Shown: positions 15,999-24,199, counted from the first letter of the stretch. The stretch is DNA of 64,000 nucleotides from Natranaerobius trueperi (GCF_002216005.1 NZ_NIQC01000012.1:1-64000), one strand, 5' to 3'. Notes: generated by a model not told the origin, from the letters alone. Program-made: numbers and translations.

Positions 15999-16376
15999 AT
16001 GAATAAATTTGTAACTGCAATCAATTGTATTGATGGAAGAGTTCAAGAAGCCGTCTTAAAAAAGTTAAAAGAAGAATATAAAGCTAATTATGTTGACATG
16101 ATAACTGAACCCGGACCTAACCGTATTTTATCTGAAAATGTAGACTATAATACCATTGAATCAATAAAATCGAGAGTTAACTTATCAATAAATAAGCACG
16201 CTTCAAACCTTATTGCCATCATTGGTCACTATGACTGCGCTAATAATCTAAAAGATAAAGATGGACAAGTATTAGACATTATAGAATCCATAAAACTTAT
16301 AAACAGTTGGAATTTTAATGTGAAAGTAATAGGAATATGGGTAGATCATAACTGGGTAGCAAATCATGTAATATAG
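15999..16376 (+). CDS. Carbonic anhydrase-like protein (small beta-CA-related family)
   Basis: A 125-residue protein. It has NCIDGRVQ at residues 8-15, reminiscent of the C-x-D-x-R motif of beta-class carbonic anhydrases, and IGHYDCANN (about residue 75), matching the H-x-x-C zinc pair. The length is well below the usual 190-220 residues and no activity has been shown for this group to my knowledge. The ATG follows AAAGGGTGATCTA; an upstream in-frame GTG (15978) has no Shine-Dalgarno. Single-gene unit ending at the hairpin near 16455. Confidence 0.75.
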   Translation: MNKFVTAINCIDGRVQEAVLKKLKEEYKANYVDMITEPGPNRILSENVDYNTIESIKSRVNLSINKHASNLIAIIGHYDCANNLKDKDGQVLDIIESIKLINSWNFNVKVIGIWVDHNWVANHVI

Positions 16377-16440
16377 TAATTATCATATATGATTAATTTT
16401 GGATTTTAAGGACCAAAAGTAATTTTTAGCGTATATTATT

Positions 16441-16468
16441 AAAGAGCAGGCTCATTTGCCTGCTCTTT
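16441..16468. terminator. Bidirectional terminator between the carbonic anhydrase-like gene and the antiporter
   Basis: AAAGAGCAGG/CCTGCTCTTT, a 10-bp stem with an 8-nt loop, A-rich on one side and T-rich on the other. It lies between two convergent genes. Confidence 0.85.
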
Positions 16469-16474
16469 AAGTTT

Positions 16475-17674
16475 CTAACCTGATAAATTATTTTTTTCAT
16501 CTTTAGATAATAAACGCTTAGAAAAAAAATCTATACCTAAAGCTCCTAAAGGTGCTGTATATATAATTGCCAAGACCGAAAGTGCAAGAATCAATTCACC
16601 ATTAGGTAACCCCATAGCCAGTGGGACACCTCCCATAGCAGCTTGGACTGTTGCTTTAGGGCTGTATGAAATCCCACAGAAAAGACGTTCTTTAGCATTT
16701 AAGTTTGAGCCTAATGTTGTGATATAAACTCCAAACATTCTCACTAAAACACCAATTGTTACGATGAGAATCCCTATCGGCCCTGCTTCTATAGCTAAAG
16801 ATACATCAACTATAGCACCAATTAACACAAATAAAAATATTTCACCAAAAGCCCATACCTCTTTTAATTTAGCAGAAAATTCTTCTGCAAAAGGCTTTTG
16901 TTTTTCTAGTAGATAAGCTCCGGCTACCATAATTGCAAGTAAACCTGCAACTTGTAAAATATCACTTACTACATAAGCAAAAAGAGCCCCTATACTTAAT
17001 ACTACAATTCTATCAGTTTCTGTTAATTTGATTTTTTCATAAAGTTTAACAAGTAAATATCCTACTAATAACCCGAACAACACACCACCTATTATCTCTC
17101 TTGGAATAGCTAATAAACTAAAAATGGAATTGTCAGCACCTTCAGCAGTTAAACCTAAAAATATTGAAATTAATGTAATTGCAAATACATCGTCAATAGA
17201 TGCTCCAGCTAAAATCATTACTGGTATACCACGATTAGTACCTAACCCTCTATCCTTTAATTTCAACATAGAAGGTACAATGACAGCTGGACTTACAGCA
17301 GCAATTATAAACCCTAAAATACCCGCTTCAATAAACTCTAAGCCAAAAAAGAAGTAAGCTAATAATAAGACAGTAGCTCCTTCTAAAAGACAGGGGATAG
17401 AGCCTAGCTTAAGAGAAAGCACCCCTACTTTATTTAAAGTTTCACGCTTAAGACCAAGCCCTGCCCTAAGTAAAATCAAAATTAGAGCAAGTAACCGAAT
17501 ATCATCAGCTATATTTATTATGTCAGAAGAAATTAAATCAAAAAAATTAGGGCCTAATAAAACACCTGCTAAAAGCATTCCTAATAATCCCGGAAGATGT
17601 AGCTTTTCAAAGATTTTACCCATTACAAATCCGCTTATTAATATTATTAAAATACTTCCTATCACTTCACTCAT
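16475..17674 (-). CDS. Cation/proton antiporter (CPA family)
   Basis: A 399-residue integral membrane protein with about 12-13 hydrophobic segments and no C-terminal TrkA-N domain. CPA signatures include LPGLLGMLLAGVLLGP at residues 27-42, AVSPAVIVPSML, and ILAGASIDDVFAI with the paired acidic residues expected in the transport site (about residue 160). It would exchange Na+ or K+ for H+, useful for pH or salt balance. The ATG at 17674 abuts GGAAGG with no spacing; a GTG three codons later (17665) is better spaced and may be the true start. A long inverted repeat lies 18 nt upstream. Confidence 0.9.
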   Translation of the reverse strand: MSEVIGSILIILISGFVMGKIFEKLHLPGLLGMLLAGVLLGPNFFDLISSDIINIADDIRLLALILILLRAGLGLKRETLNKVGVLSLKLGSIPCLLEGATVLLLAYFFFGLEFIEAGILGFIIAAVSPAVIVPSMLKLKDRGLGTNRGIPVMILAGASIDDVFAITLISIFLGLTAEGADNSIFSLLAIPREIIGGVLFGLLVGYLLVKLYEKIKLTETDRIVVLSIGALFAYVVSDILQVAGLLAIMVAGAYLLEKQKPFAEEFSAKLKEVWAFGEIFLFVLIGAIVDVSLAIEAGPIGILIVTIGVLVRMFGVYITTLGSNLNAKERLFCGISYSPKATVQAAMGGVPLAMGLPNGELILALSVLAIIYTAPLGALGIDFFSKRLLSKDEKNNLSG

Positions 17675-17691
17675 CCTTCCAACTAAAACTA

Positions 17692-17730
17692 AATAATAAT
17701 TAAGATGACCCTATCATCTTAATTATTATT
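17692..17730. repeat. 17-bp perfect inverted repeat upstream of the antiporter
   Basis: AATAATAATTAAGATGA (17692-17708) and its exact reverse complement (17714-17730) are separated by 5 nt. On the minus strand it would form a stable hairpin just upstream of the antiporter's Shine-Dalgarno. It lacks a long T tract, so it is not a clear terminator. Confidence 0.7.
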
Positions 17731-17908
17731 TTCAATTCACGAGATTATAACCATAGTAATATCTTTTCTATATTATTTTATAATTTCCTTGTTAAATTCT
17801 TAATAAAGTTATCTTTACGAAACCTTTACATTTTATATATTCAATCTATAGTATTGATAAGTTATAATTTTTATGTGTTACATAAAGAAAACACAGGAGG
17901 GGAAATTT

Positions 17909-18663
17909 TTGAATTTTAAAAAACCTGATCTCATTTTTTCTATAGTTATATTTTACATTATAGCTACATGGGTATTTATATACTTAGTTGATGTAAATAA
18001 TTTATTGGGTATTAGAGATTATTTGGTTTATGATATACAGTTAAATAACCCTTTTCTGTGGCATCACATATATATTGAAGGTGGTTTCACTGAAATGTTT
18101 CAGTGGGTGCTCATAGGGCTTACAGCACTTTATTGTGGTTTGGTAGCTGGACAAGAAGATTCTAAAGAAAGAAAGTCCTTTTGGTTTCTTTTGGGAATCC
18201 TTGCCGTATTTATGGTTATCGAAGATGCCGGTAACCCTAGACATTATTTTAGGTTTATCTTTTCTGAATATTATGGAGTACACCCTATATGGATCACCGG
18301 TCCATATTACTTATTGCTTGGTTTAATACCTTTATATGCTATTGTAAGATATGGAAAAAAGATTTAGAAACACAAGATAATAGAACTATTATTTATCTTT
18401 TAACTGGTTTTGTTTTTTACGCAATAGCTTCTATTACTTCAGCAACAGGTGAAACTGGTTGGTGAGAAGAATATGGACAAAAGGTATACCAATGAATCAT
18501 ATCTACAGCCACTGAAGATATATCTGTGTTATATCAACATATGGAAGGCTAGAGAATTATAGATCACCTTTTTGAAGAAACCTTTGAATTAATAGGAGCA
18601 GGTGCATTATTAGCTGGTGTATTGTCATGGTTGATAGTCCAAAGAGAAAAATTTCAAAACTAG
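17909..18663 (+). pseudogene. Broken multi-pass membrane protein gene
   Basis: Starts at TTG (17909), 8 nt after AGGAGG, and reads about 150 residues with several transmembrane helices (FSIVIFYIIATWVFIYLVD, FQWVLIGLTALYCGLVAG, FLLGILAVFMVIEDAG). It shifts frame at an A-run near 18360 and continues to TAG at 18661: RTIIYLLTGFVFYAIAS ... FELIGAGALLAGVLSWLIVQ. In this second part there are three in-frame stops, TGA (18463), TGA (18493) and TAG (18550). At each, a Trp would suit the context (TGW-x-EEYG, VYQ-x-IIS, MEG-x-RIID). Family unknown. Confidence 0.8.
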
Positions 18664-18770
18664 AAAACTTAAAAGGTCAAGCTTATTATTATTTACATTA
18701 ATAAAAACGCTTCTTTATTTGAAAATATCTAAGAGTCTTTAATTTTTATTTAGTTATACTAAATAAAACA

Positions 18771-18794
18771 GGTCTCTAAAATTTTTCAGAGACC
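18771..18794 (-). terminator. Terminator of the glutaredoxin operon
   Basis: GGTCTCT (18771-18777) pairs with AGAGACC (18788-18794). On the minus strand it begins directly after the stop codon and is followed by TGTTTTATTT. Confidence 0.8.
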
Positions 18795-19037
18795 CTACAT
18801 GTTAATTAACTTCTTTAATTTGTGTTCGTCATATCCTATTACATAATTATCATCTTTTCTAACTACAGGAATTCTCATCTCTCCTGTTAAACTAACAAGC
18901 TCATTAATTGCTTCAGGATTTTTATTGATATCAACTTCTTTGTAATCCAACCCATTTCGTGAAAGAAACTCTTTCACTGGTTTGCAAACTTTTCACCCAG
19001 TGCTCGAGGTAGTATAAACTTTAAATTCTTCGGTCAT
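18795..19037 (-). CDS. Glutaredoxin-like protein, candidate selenoprotein (UGA in the CxxC position)
   Basis: From ATG at 19037 (AAAGGAGG 7 nt upstream) an 80-residue thioredoxin-fold glutaredoxin can be read to TAG: MTEEFKVYTTSSTG-U-KVC, then KPVKEFLSRNGLDYKEVDIN ... GEMRIPVVRKDD (cis-Pro loop) ... GYDEHKLKKL. The codon where the first redox cysteine belongs is TGA (18993-18995); the second Cys (TGC) is intact, giving a UxxC motif as in known seleno-glutaredoxins. The TGA is the only interruption. A hairpin of SECIS geometry follows. It lies 21 nt after a thioredoxin-reductase-like gene. Alternative: a decayed Cys codon, as its partner gene is damaged. Confidence 0.75.
18959..18977 (-). promoter_or_regulatory. 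Candidate bacterial SECIS element
   Basis: On the mRNA, GUGAAAG-AGUUU-CUUUCAC begins 15 nt after the UGA: a 7-bp stem (8 with the A-U closing pair) whose small loop has G in its first two positions, starting 22-23 nt after the UGA. These values agree with the described bacterial SECIS consensus: short apical loop, G at one of its first two bases, 16-37 nt from the UGA. It lies wholly inside the coding sequence, as expected for bacteria. Confidence 0.65.
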
Positions 19038-19058
19038 TTTATATCCTCCTTTAGGAGC

Positions 19059-19933
19059 TTAACTAGCATCTGAATATAAGTTTTTAATATAATTCATTGC
19101 TGATAAAGCTGCTATTTGTCCTTCACAAACAGCTTTACTAATTTGATAAGGCCAACCTGTAATATCACCAGCTGCAAAAATTCCTGGAATATTGGTACTC
19201 ATATCTCTACTAACTTTAATTGCATTTCCTTCATACTCAATACTTTGAACTAATTGGCTTGTTGGAATAGCTTCTCTTAAAATAAATATCCCATCACAAT
19301 TTATCACAGTATTTTCTAATTGTAACTGTTGAACTTTATTTTCCCCTATAATAGCGTTTGGTTTTTCATATAAAACTTCTACATTATTCGGTACATTAAT
19401 TTCTTCTTTGTATAAAGGGATATAATAAACTTTTTCACATAGTTCAGATAAAAGTTTAACATCATTTTCGCCCTCTTCTTTTTGTTCTGCTATCACAACT
19501 GTTGTTTTATTTTTGAATAATCCAGCATCACAAGTTCCACAATAACTGACTCCTCTTCCTAGAAACTTTTCTTCACCAGGAAGTGTTCTTTTTTGATTAG
19601 TTCCATTAGCTAAAATAATAGCTTTTGAGTTATATACTGTATTTTTTGGTAAGATATTAAATATATCCCCACTTTTAACAATACTTTCTACTTTCTAATC
19701 TAAAATGTTTATTCCTCGGGCTTTTACTTGTTGTAACGCTGTATTCATAAATTGTCCACTCACATCTGAAATTCCAAGGTGATTTGGAATATGTGGTGCT
19801 TTTTGTAGTTTAGGACTACAATTGTTTCCTCCAAATAGAATACTAGTGCCATTTCTAGAAGCAACATTTAAAGCAGCAGAAAGCCCCGCAGGGCCACAAC
19901 CTATTATTGCTATGTCTTGTTTATAGTAGACAT
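19059..19933 (-). pseudogene. Thioredoxin reductase-like flavoprotein, broken
   Basis: The minus strand encodes a TrxB-like protein: FAD motif IAIIGCGPAGLSAALNVA, the redox pair YCGTCDAG, and the C-terminal FAD block NIPGIFAAGDITGWP. Two lesions are seen. The ATG at 19933, with AAAGGAGG ahead of it, is out of frame with the body, as if two bases had been added just after it. TAG at 19695-19697 replaces a residue before KVESI. Apart from these the frame is clean over about 285 codons, so the damage is recent or is sequence error. It would have supplied electrons to the glutaredoxin downstream. Confidence 0.85.
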
Positions 19934-19963
19934 TTATAAGACCTCCTTTGTATTGTCACACTT

Positions 19964-20007
19964 ATACCATCAGGGGGTATTTTAACTCAAAGTTTACCAA
20001 TAGTCAA
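19964..20007 (-). promoter_or_regulatory. Promoter of the reductase-glutaredoxin operon with CsoR/CstR-like operator
   Basis: Minus strand TTGACT (20002-20007), 17-nt spacer, TAAAAT (19979-19984) is a near-consensus sigma-A promoter. Overlapping the -10, positions 19964-19980 read ATACCCCCTGATGGTAT, an imperfect dyad resembling the C/G-rich ATACCCC-type sites bound by CsoR/CstR repressors (copper or persulfide sensing). The promoter is direct; the repressor identity is inference. Confidence 0.55.
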
Positions 20008-20017
20008 ATTAAAAAAA

Positions 20018-20098
20018 GCTAGAACACTTTTAAGTTCTAGCCTTAAATATCTAGTAAAAATGAGCTTACCCAAAAATTGTTTTGAATAAGCTCATTTT
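20018..20098 (-). terminator. Tandem terminators after the RnfD-like operon
   Basis: Two hairpins in series: AAAATGAGCTTA/TAAGCTCATTTT (20057-20098) followed by GCTAGAAC/GTTCTAGC (20018-20041), the latter with TTTTTTTAATT on the minus strand. They separate the RnfD-like pair from the reductase-glutaredoxin promoter. Confidence 0.82.
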
Positions 20099-20106
20099 GC
20101 TCTAAC

Positions 20107-20316
20107 TTAAATATATGCTGTCAAACCTAGCATAATCACCATATGAAGTACACCAAAAATAGTAGAAACATGAATGGCTTCTTTTTTAATTTGTTTTTTT
20201 ATCTTTGTTTCATCACTATTCTCTTTACGATTTATTTTTAAAAGATACCAACCTATACCTAGTATTAACATACCAAGGGCTAAGGTTATTACTCTAAAAG
20301 TTGGATCTGCAACCAT
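20107..20316 (-). CDS. Small two-helix membrane protein downstream of rnfD-like gene
   Basis: A 69-residue protein with two hydrophobic segments (FRVITLALGMLILGIGWYL and VSTIFGVLHMVIMLGLTAYI) joined by a very basic/acidic loop (KINRKENSDETKIKKQIKKE). The ATG at 20316 is 8 nt after GGAGG. It follows the RnfD-like gene by about 33 nt and shares its terminators. It may be an accessory subunit of that membrane complex, but there is no recognisable family. Confidence 0.6.
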   Translation of the reverse strand: MVADPTFRVITLALGMLILGIGWYLLKINRKENSDETKIKKQIKKEAIHVSTIFGVLHMVIMLGLTAYI

Positions 20317-20349
20317 TAGAAACACCTCCAAATATTTTAAATACTAACA

Positions 20350-21195
20350 TTAAGCACGTACTGGTTTAAAAGCTTTATCTAATAGCGGTACAAACATATT
20401 CATAACTAATACACCGAAAGCTACACCTTCAGGGAGCCAGCCCCAAAATCTCATTCCCATTATTATCACACCAATACCAATTCCAAAAATTATTTGACCC
20501 CATTCAAACCGAGGTGATGTCATTGGATCAGTAGCATAGAAAAGGGCACCTATTATGACACTACCAGTAAATAGGTGAAACAGTGGGTTTTGTCCCATAA
20601 AGATGGCAAATATAGCTACAGTTGCAAGTACACTAACTGGTATTCTCCATCGAATATATTTTTTATAACCTAAGTAGATACCTCCAACTATCAGTAAAAG
20701 ACCTGAAAGTTCTCCTAATGATCCTGAAACCCCTCCAAAGAAAGCTTCGGTTACCGATACCATATCACCTTGTTCAAAAAACGCTCCTAGAGGTGTTGCT
20801 GTACTCACAGTATCTACCCTTGACTTCCAAGGATCTAAAGCATTTGGAAAAGCATAGATTAAAAATAACCTACCTATCAGTGCTGGATTAAATAGGTTCT
20901 TTCCTAAACCACCAAAAATTTGTTTACCTACAATTACACCGAAAGCAATTGAAATCACAGCTGCATAAACTGGTGTTGATGGTGATAGTGTAAATGAAAA
21001 TAATAATCCTGTTACCACTGCACTCAGATTTTTAATCTTAATAGGTTGTCCAACTACTTTTTGATATGCTGCCTCTGTTGTTACTGCGCCTAAAACTGAA
21101 GCTACAATAAGTATGAAAGCAGACATCCCATAAGCATATAAAGCATACAGTGTTGCTGGTGCTAAAGCTATTAAAACTCCCTTCATCATTGCCAT
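20350..21195 (-). CDS. RnfD/NqrB-family membrane flavoprotein subunit
   Basis: A 281-residue integral membrane protein with about 8-9 hydrophobic segments. RnfD/NqrB features include LIALAPATLYALYAYG, FGGLGKNLFNPALIGRLFL, TVSTATPLGAFF (a threonine in the S-T-A-T context that carries FMN in this family), and ATDPMTSPRFEWGQI. It lacks about 20 residues of the usual N terminus. In Rnf complexes this subunit passes electrons across the membrane, coupled to ions, but no rnfA, B, C, E or G lies beside it. It may work with FMN-binding lipoproteins such as those near 38 kb (inference). Confidence 0.85.
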   Translation of the reverse strand: MAMMKGVLIALAPATLYALYAYGMSAFILIVASVLGAVTTEAAYQKVVGQPIKIKNLSAVVTGLLFSFTLSPSTPVYAAVISIAFGVIVGKQIFGGLGKNLFNPALIGRLFLIYAFPNALDPWKSRVDTVSTATPLGAFFEQGDMVSVTEAFFGGVSGSLGELSGLLLIVGGIYLGYKKYIRWRIPVSVLATVAIFAIFMGQNPLFHLFTGSVIIGALFYATDPMTSPRFEWGQIIFGIGIGVIIMGMRFWGWLPEGVAFGVLVMNMFVPLLDKAFKPVRA

Positions 21196-21289
21196 ATTAT
21201 ATTGACCTCCTTTATTGAATTTCTATATATATACTATCAAACTTACCAGTTTGATGCAAATAGTAATTATTATTAATTGTTGTTTATTA

Positions 21290-21326
21290 AAAAGTGCTGT
21301 TCTTTTAAAAAGAAAACAGCACTTTT
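21290..21326 (-). terminator. Terminator of the tldD-tldE operon
   Basis: AAAAGTGCTGT/ACAGCACTTTT stem. On the minus strand it is followed by TTAATAAAC after the T-rich arm. It lies 14 nt past the tldE stop. Confidence 0.88.
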
Positions 21327-21339
21327 ACATTAAATATAT

Positions 21340-22626
21340 CTATTTAGAAGATATCGTAACATCTTTAAACTTAACGTATGGTAATAATGTAACTCCATTA
21401 TTTACTCTTTCTTTAGAAATTGCTACTATATTTTCTAGCATCTCAAACAAATTCCCTGAAACCATAGTTTCTTTAATAGGATACTTTATCTTGCCATCTT
21501 CAACATAATAACTATTTTTAGCTACACCTGAAAAATCACCATTTGGTGCAGGCTCTCCACCAGAAAATCTAGACAAAATAATTCCCTTTTCAATAGAGTT
21601 AATCATTTCATCATAAGTCTTATCTCCATTTTCCATTACTAGGTTAACACCAGTAGACGGACCTCTTTCATAGCCAGTTTTTTTAGATCCATATAAGTCT
21701 AAGAGGTAATTTTTTAATACACCTTCCTTAATGATATAGTCATTTTTATTGACTATACCATCTCTTGCGAAATAACTCTTATTCGCTAAAACTTCCGAGT
21801 CAGGTTCAGTCTTTAAAGTAAGTTTATCATCTAAAACTTGTTCATTAAGTTTACCTTGGAATTTTGAAATATTAGAAATTAGGTAATGACTTTGTAAGTG
21901 AGTTAATAAGAAAGATAACATTTCATTCATACAATCTGGAGTAATAATAACTTCACCTGTTATTTTTTTAGTCTCTAGATTTTTAGGTTCTAGATGTTCA
22001 ATAGATTGTTCTAATAAATCAGATAATGCTCCTAATTCAAGTAATTCTTTTTCTAAATCTTTAGTACAAGTAAATGTATAATTAAAGGAGGATGTTTTAT
22101 TTTCTTTTTTAGCGAAAAACATAATAAAAAATGAGTAGTTATCAGAATTAGAAGATAATTTAACTCCATTTGAATTAGCATAATAATCATATTTATCATT
22201 ATAAACTAATATCGCTTCTTCAATTACTAAGTCACGGTAGTCAGTTTCAACCTTTGAAATGAAGTTATGCAACCTTTTATGCATCATATTAATATCCATA
22301 TCAACTTCTTTATCTTGAAAATCTTTTTCAAGAATGACATCTGAAATATCATTTGCTTCATCTGGTTGTGAATTTTTTGCATTATGTATAACTTCACTAA
22401 CAGCTTCCTCAATAGATTTTTCATCGATATCACTTAATTTAATCGTATCTTTTTTATTATCAATAATTGCTGTCATTTCTAAATTATATTCTTCTAAAGT
22501 ACGTAACAATTTGAGTTCTCCAGAATGAATATTCATTTCTTGTTTTATTTCTTTTGTAAGATAAACTTCCGACTTATCAGCACCTTTTTCTTTTAGTAAA
22601 TTTATACATTTATCTAATAATTCCAT
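21340..22626 (-). CDS. tldE: TldE/PmbA-type subunit of the TldD/E protease
   Basis: A 428-residue protein of the TldD/PmbA family lacking the HExxxH zinc motif, as TldE subunits do. Seen are the N-terminal domain with MNIHSGELKLLRTLEEYNL, then LTLKTEPDS and FARDGIVNKNDYII, and the closing GGEPAPNGDFSGVAKNSYYV typical of TldE. With TldD it forms a heterodimeric metalloprotease that cleaves unfolded or modified peptides. Its ATG follows AGGAGGTAGGTAAT located in the last codons of tldD, one base past the tldD stop. Confidence 0.92.
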   Translation of the reverse strand: MELLDKCINLLKEKGADKSEVYLTKEIKQEMNIHSGELKLLRTLEEYNLEMTAIIDNKKDTIKLSDIDEKSIEEAVSEVIHNAKNSQPDEANDISDVILEKDFQDKEVDMDINMMHKRLHNFISKVETDYRDLVIEEAILVYNDKYDYYANSNGVKLSSNSDNYSFFIMFFAKKENKTSSFNYTFTCTKDLEKELLELGALSDLLEQSIEHLEPKNLETKKITGEVIITPDCMNEMLSFLLTHLQSHYLISNISKFQGKLNEQVLDDKLTLKTEPDSEVLANKSYFARDGIVNKNDYIIKEGVLKNYLLDLYGSKKTGYERGPSTGVNLVMENGDKTYDEMINSIEKGIILSRFSGGEPAPNGDFSGVAKNSYYVEDGKIKYPIKETMVSGNLFEMLENIVAISKERVNNGVTLLPYVKFKDVTISSK

Positions 22627-22627
22627 A

Positions 22628-24007
22628 TTACCTACCTCCTATATTAATTTTACATTTTATAGCAGGTCCACCCATTCCTACAGGTATAACTTGTTTTTTT
22701 CCACACATCCCTGCATTTGACCAAGTCATTTCATCAGATACCATTGAAACAGTTTTAAGCACATCAAAAGCAACACCTGAAATAGTTGTATCTTTAATGG
22801 CTCTACCTAATTTCCCATTTTTTATTTCATAACCATTTGGAACCCCAAACATAAATTCACTAGTAGAATCTGCTTGCCCATTACTAGGCTTAGTCAAGTA
22901 ATAGCCATCTTCAATTGACGCTATCATATCTTCTAACTTATCATCACCCGGTAAAATTGCTGTATTTCTCATTCTCACTAACGGTTCATCTGAAAAATCA
23001 TAAGCCCTTGCGTTTCCTGTAGGTTTATCATTTAAATCTCGAGACAAGTCTTTATTATTCATATACCTTTTTAAGATACCATTTTCAATAATCACTGCAT
23101 CCTCTGGTCTTGTACCTTCATCATCAATATAAACCGGCATAGGACAAACTTGATTATTATATTCATAAGCAAAGTCTACAAGGTTGATTAAATCACTTGC
23201 TACTTTCTCACCAAAATAATCTTTAGCAACTGAACCACTTTTAACCATGTCAGCTTCAGTAGTATGTCCGATAGCTTCATGAGCTAAAATTCCAGCTAAT
23301 TTAGAGTCCATAATCACATCTTTGTAACCTGCCTCTGGATAAACCCCTTCTGATTTTTCTTTAACTTTTGTATATACTTTATCGATCTTTTCATAAAACT
23401 CTTCAGGATTATCAAAATAATCTTCATATTGACCTAGACCACCAAAAACATCATAAGAATTATAAGTATTACCATCCTTTTCAATAGAAAGGCTGATTAC
23501 TAATAATGTTCTTGGAATCATAGTAAAACCTGAAGCTCCAAAAGAAGTTAATAGGTTTTTCTCCATATCCAAATTATTTATAACAAACGTATCAGACTTT
23601 AGATCCTTGTATGTTTTAGCAGTGTATTCATGTAATTTCTTTAGAAAGTCTAGTTTTGCTTTTCTAGAAACTCTAGGTTTTTTAGTAGAAAAATCTTTAA
23701 TTACTTCAAAGTTCTCACCAGATAGTTGACTTTTATTTCTTTTTTCTAGGTTAGCTAACATAATAGCGTTTTCTTTTGATTTGTTTATTATATCTTTAAC
23801 TGTTTTTTCATCTGTTTTAGGACTTGATGCAAACCCAAAAAAACCATTTTTATATACTCTTGAAGAAATACCACTAGACGTATTTTTTTCATTTCTAACT
23901 AAACTACCATTTACTAGAGCCAATGAAACTGTAGAGTTTTGTTGTAACCGAAGTTCAGCATGTTCATCTAGACAATTTTTAAATGTCTTCAAATAATCTA
24001 ATTTCAT
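22628..24007 (-). CDS. tldD: TldD zinc metalloprotease subunit
   Basis: A 459-residue catalytic subunit. The HExxxH zinc motif is present as AHEAIGHTTEADMV (about residue 255), with the third ligand expected in the conserved C-terminal part (NAGMCGKKQVIPVGMGGPA). Other family blocks are SSGISSRVYKNGFFGFASS and RAYDFSDEPLVRMRNT. The ATG at 24007 is 9-10 nt after GGAGGG; an upstream in-frame start at 24028 precedes the Shine-Dalgarno. It is the first gene of tldD-tldE; its promoter should lie in 24010-24165. Confidence 0.93.
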   Translation of the reverse strand: MKLDYLKTFKNCLDEHAELRLQQNSTVSLALVNGSLVRNEKNTSSGISSRVYKNGFFGFASSPKTDEKTVKDIINKSKENAIMLANLEKRNKSQLSGENFEVIKDFSTKKPRVSRKAKLDFLKKLHEYTAKTYKDLKSDTFVINNLDMEKNLLTSFGASGFTMIPRTLLVISLSIEKDGNTYNSYDVFGGLGQYEDYFDNPEEFYEKIDKVYTKVKEKSEGVYPEAGYKDVIMDSKLAGILAHEAIGHTTEADMVKSGSVAKDYFGEKVASDLINLVDFAYEYNNQVCPMPVYIDDEGTRPEDAVIIENGILKRYMNNKDLSRDLNDKPTGNARAYDFSDEPLVRMRNTAILPGDDKLEDMIASIEDGYYLTKPSNGQADSTSEFMFGVPNGYEIKNGKLGRAIKDTTISGVAFDVLKTVSMVSDEMTWSNAGMCGKKQVIPVGMGGPAIKCKINIGGR

Positions 24008-24169
24008 ACTCAATAACCCTCCAATCAAAATTTTTAAAGATACTCGTTACGTAATGATTCTATTAACTAATTGATTTTCCTTTAATTAAATTGGATTATA
24101 AAGAATGTGTTTATTTATAGAAAAAAATGACCGTTCTCCACTATCACCGTTATTTTAATAGAATATAAA

Positions 24170-24199
24170 AAAGCTAGAGCTAATTACAGCTCTAGCTTT
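24170..24199 (-). terminator. Terminator of tmRNA
   Basis: AAAGCTAGAGCT/AGCTCTAGCTTT, a 12-bp stem with a 6-nt loop, followed on the minus strand by TTTTATATTC. It lies 33 nt after the tmRNA CCA end. Confidence 0.9.

Noticed and set aside
18463-18552. TGA read as Trp or Sec genome-wide
   Set aside because: TGA is used as a normal stop elsewhere (for example hisF at 27828-27830), and this gene also has a frameshift and a TAG, so ordinary decay is simpler.
19695-19697. TAG in the reductase gene as pyrrolysine
   Set aside because: TAG is the normal stop of several genes here (yfcE, pfkA and the glutaredoxin), no pyrrolysine context is seen, and the gene also has a frame error at its start.
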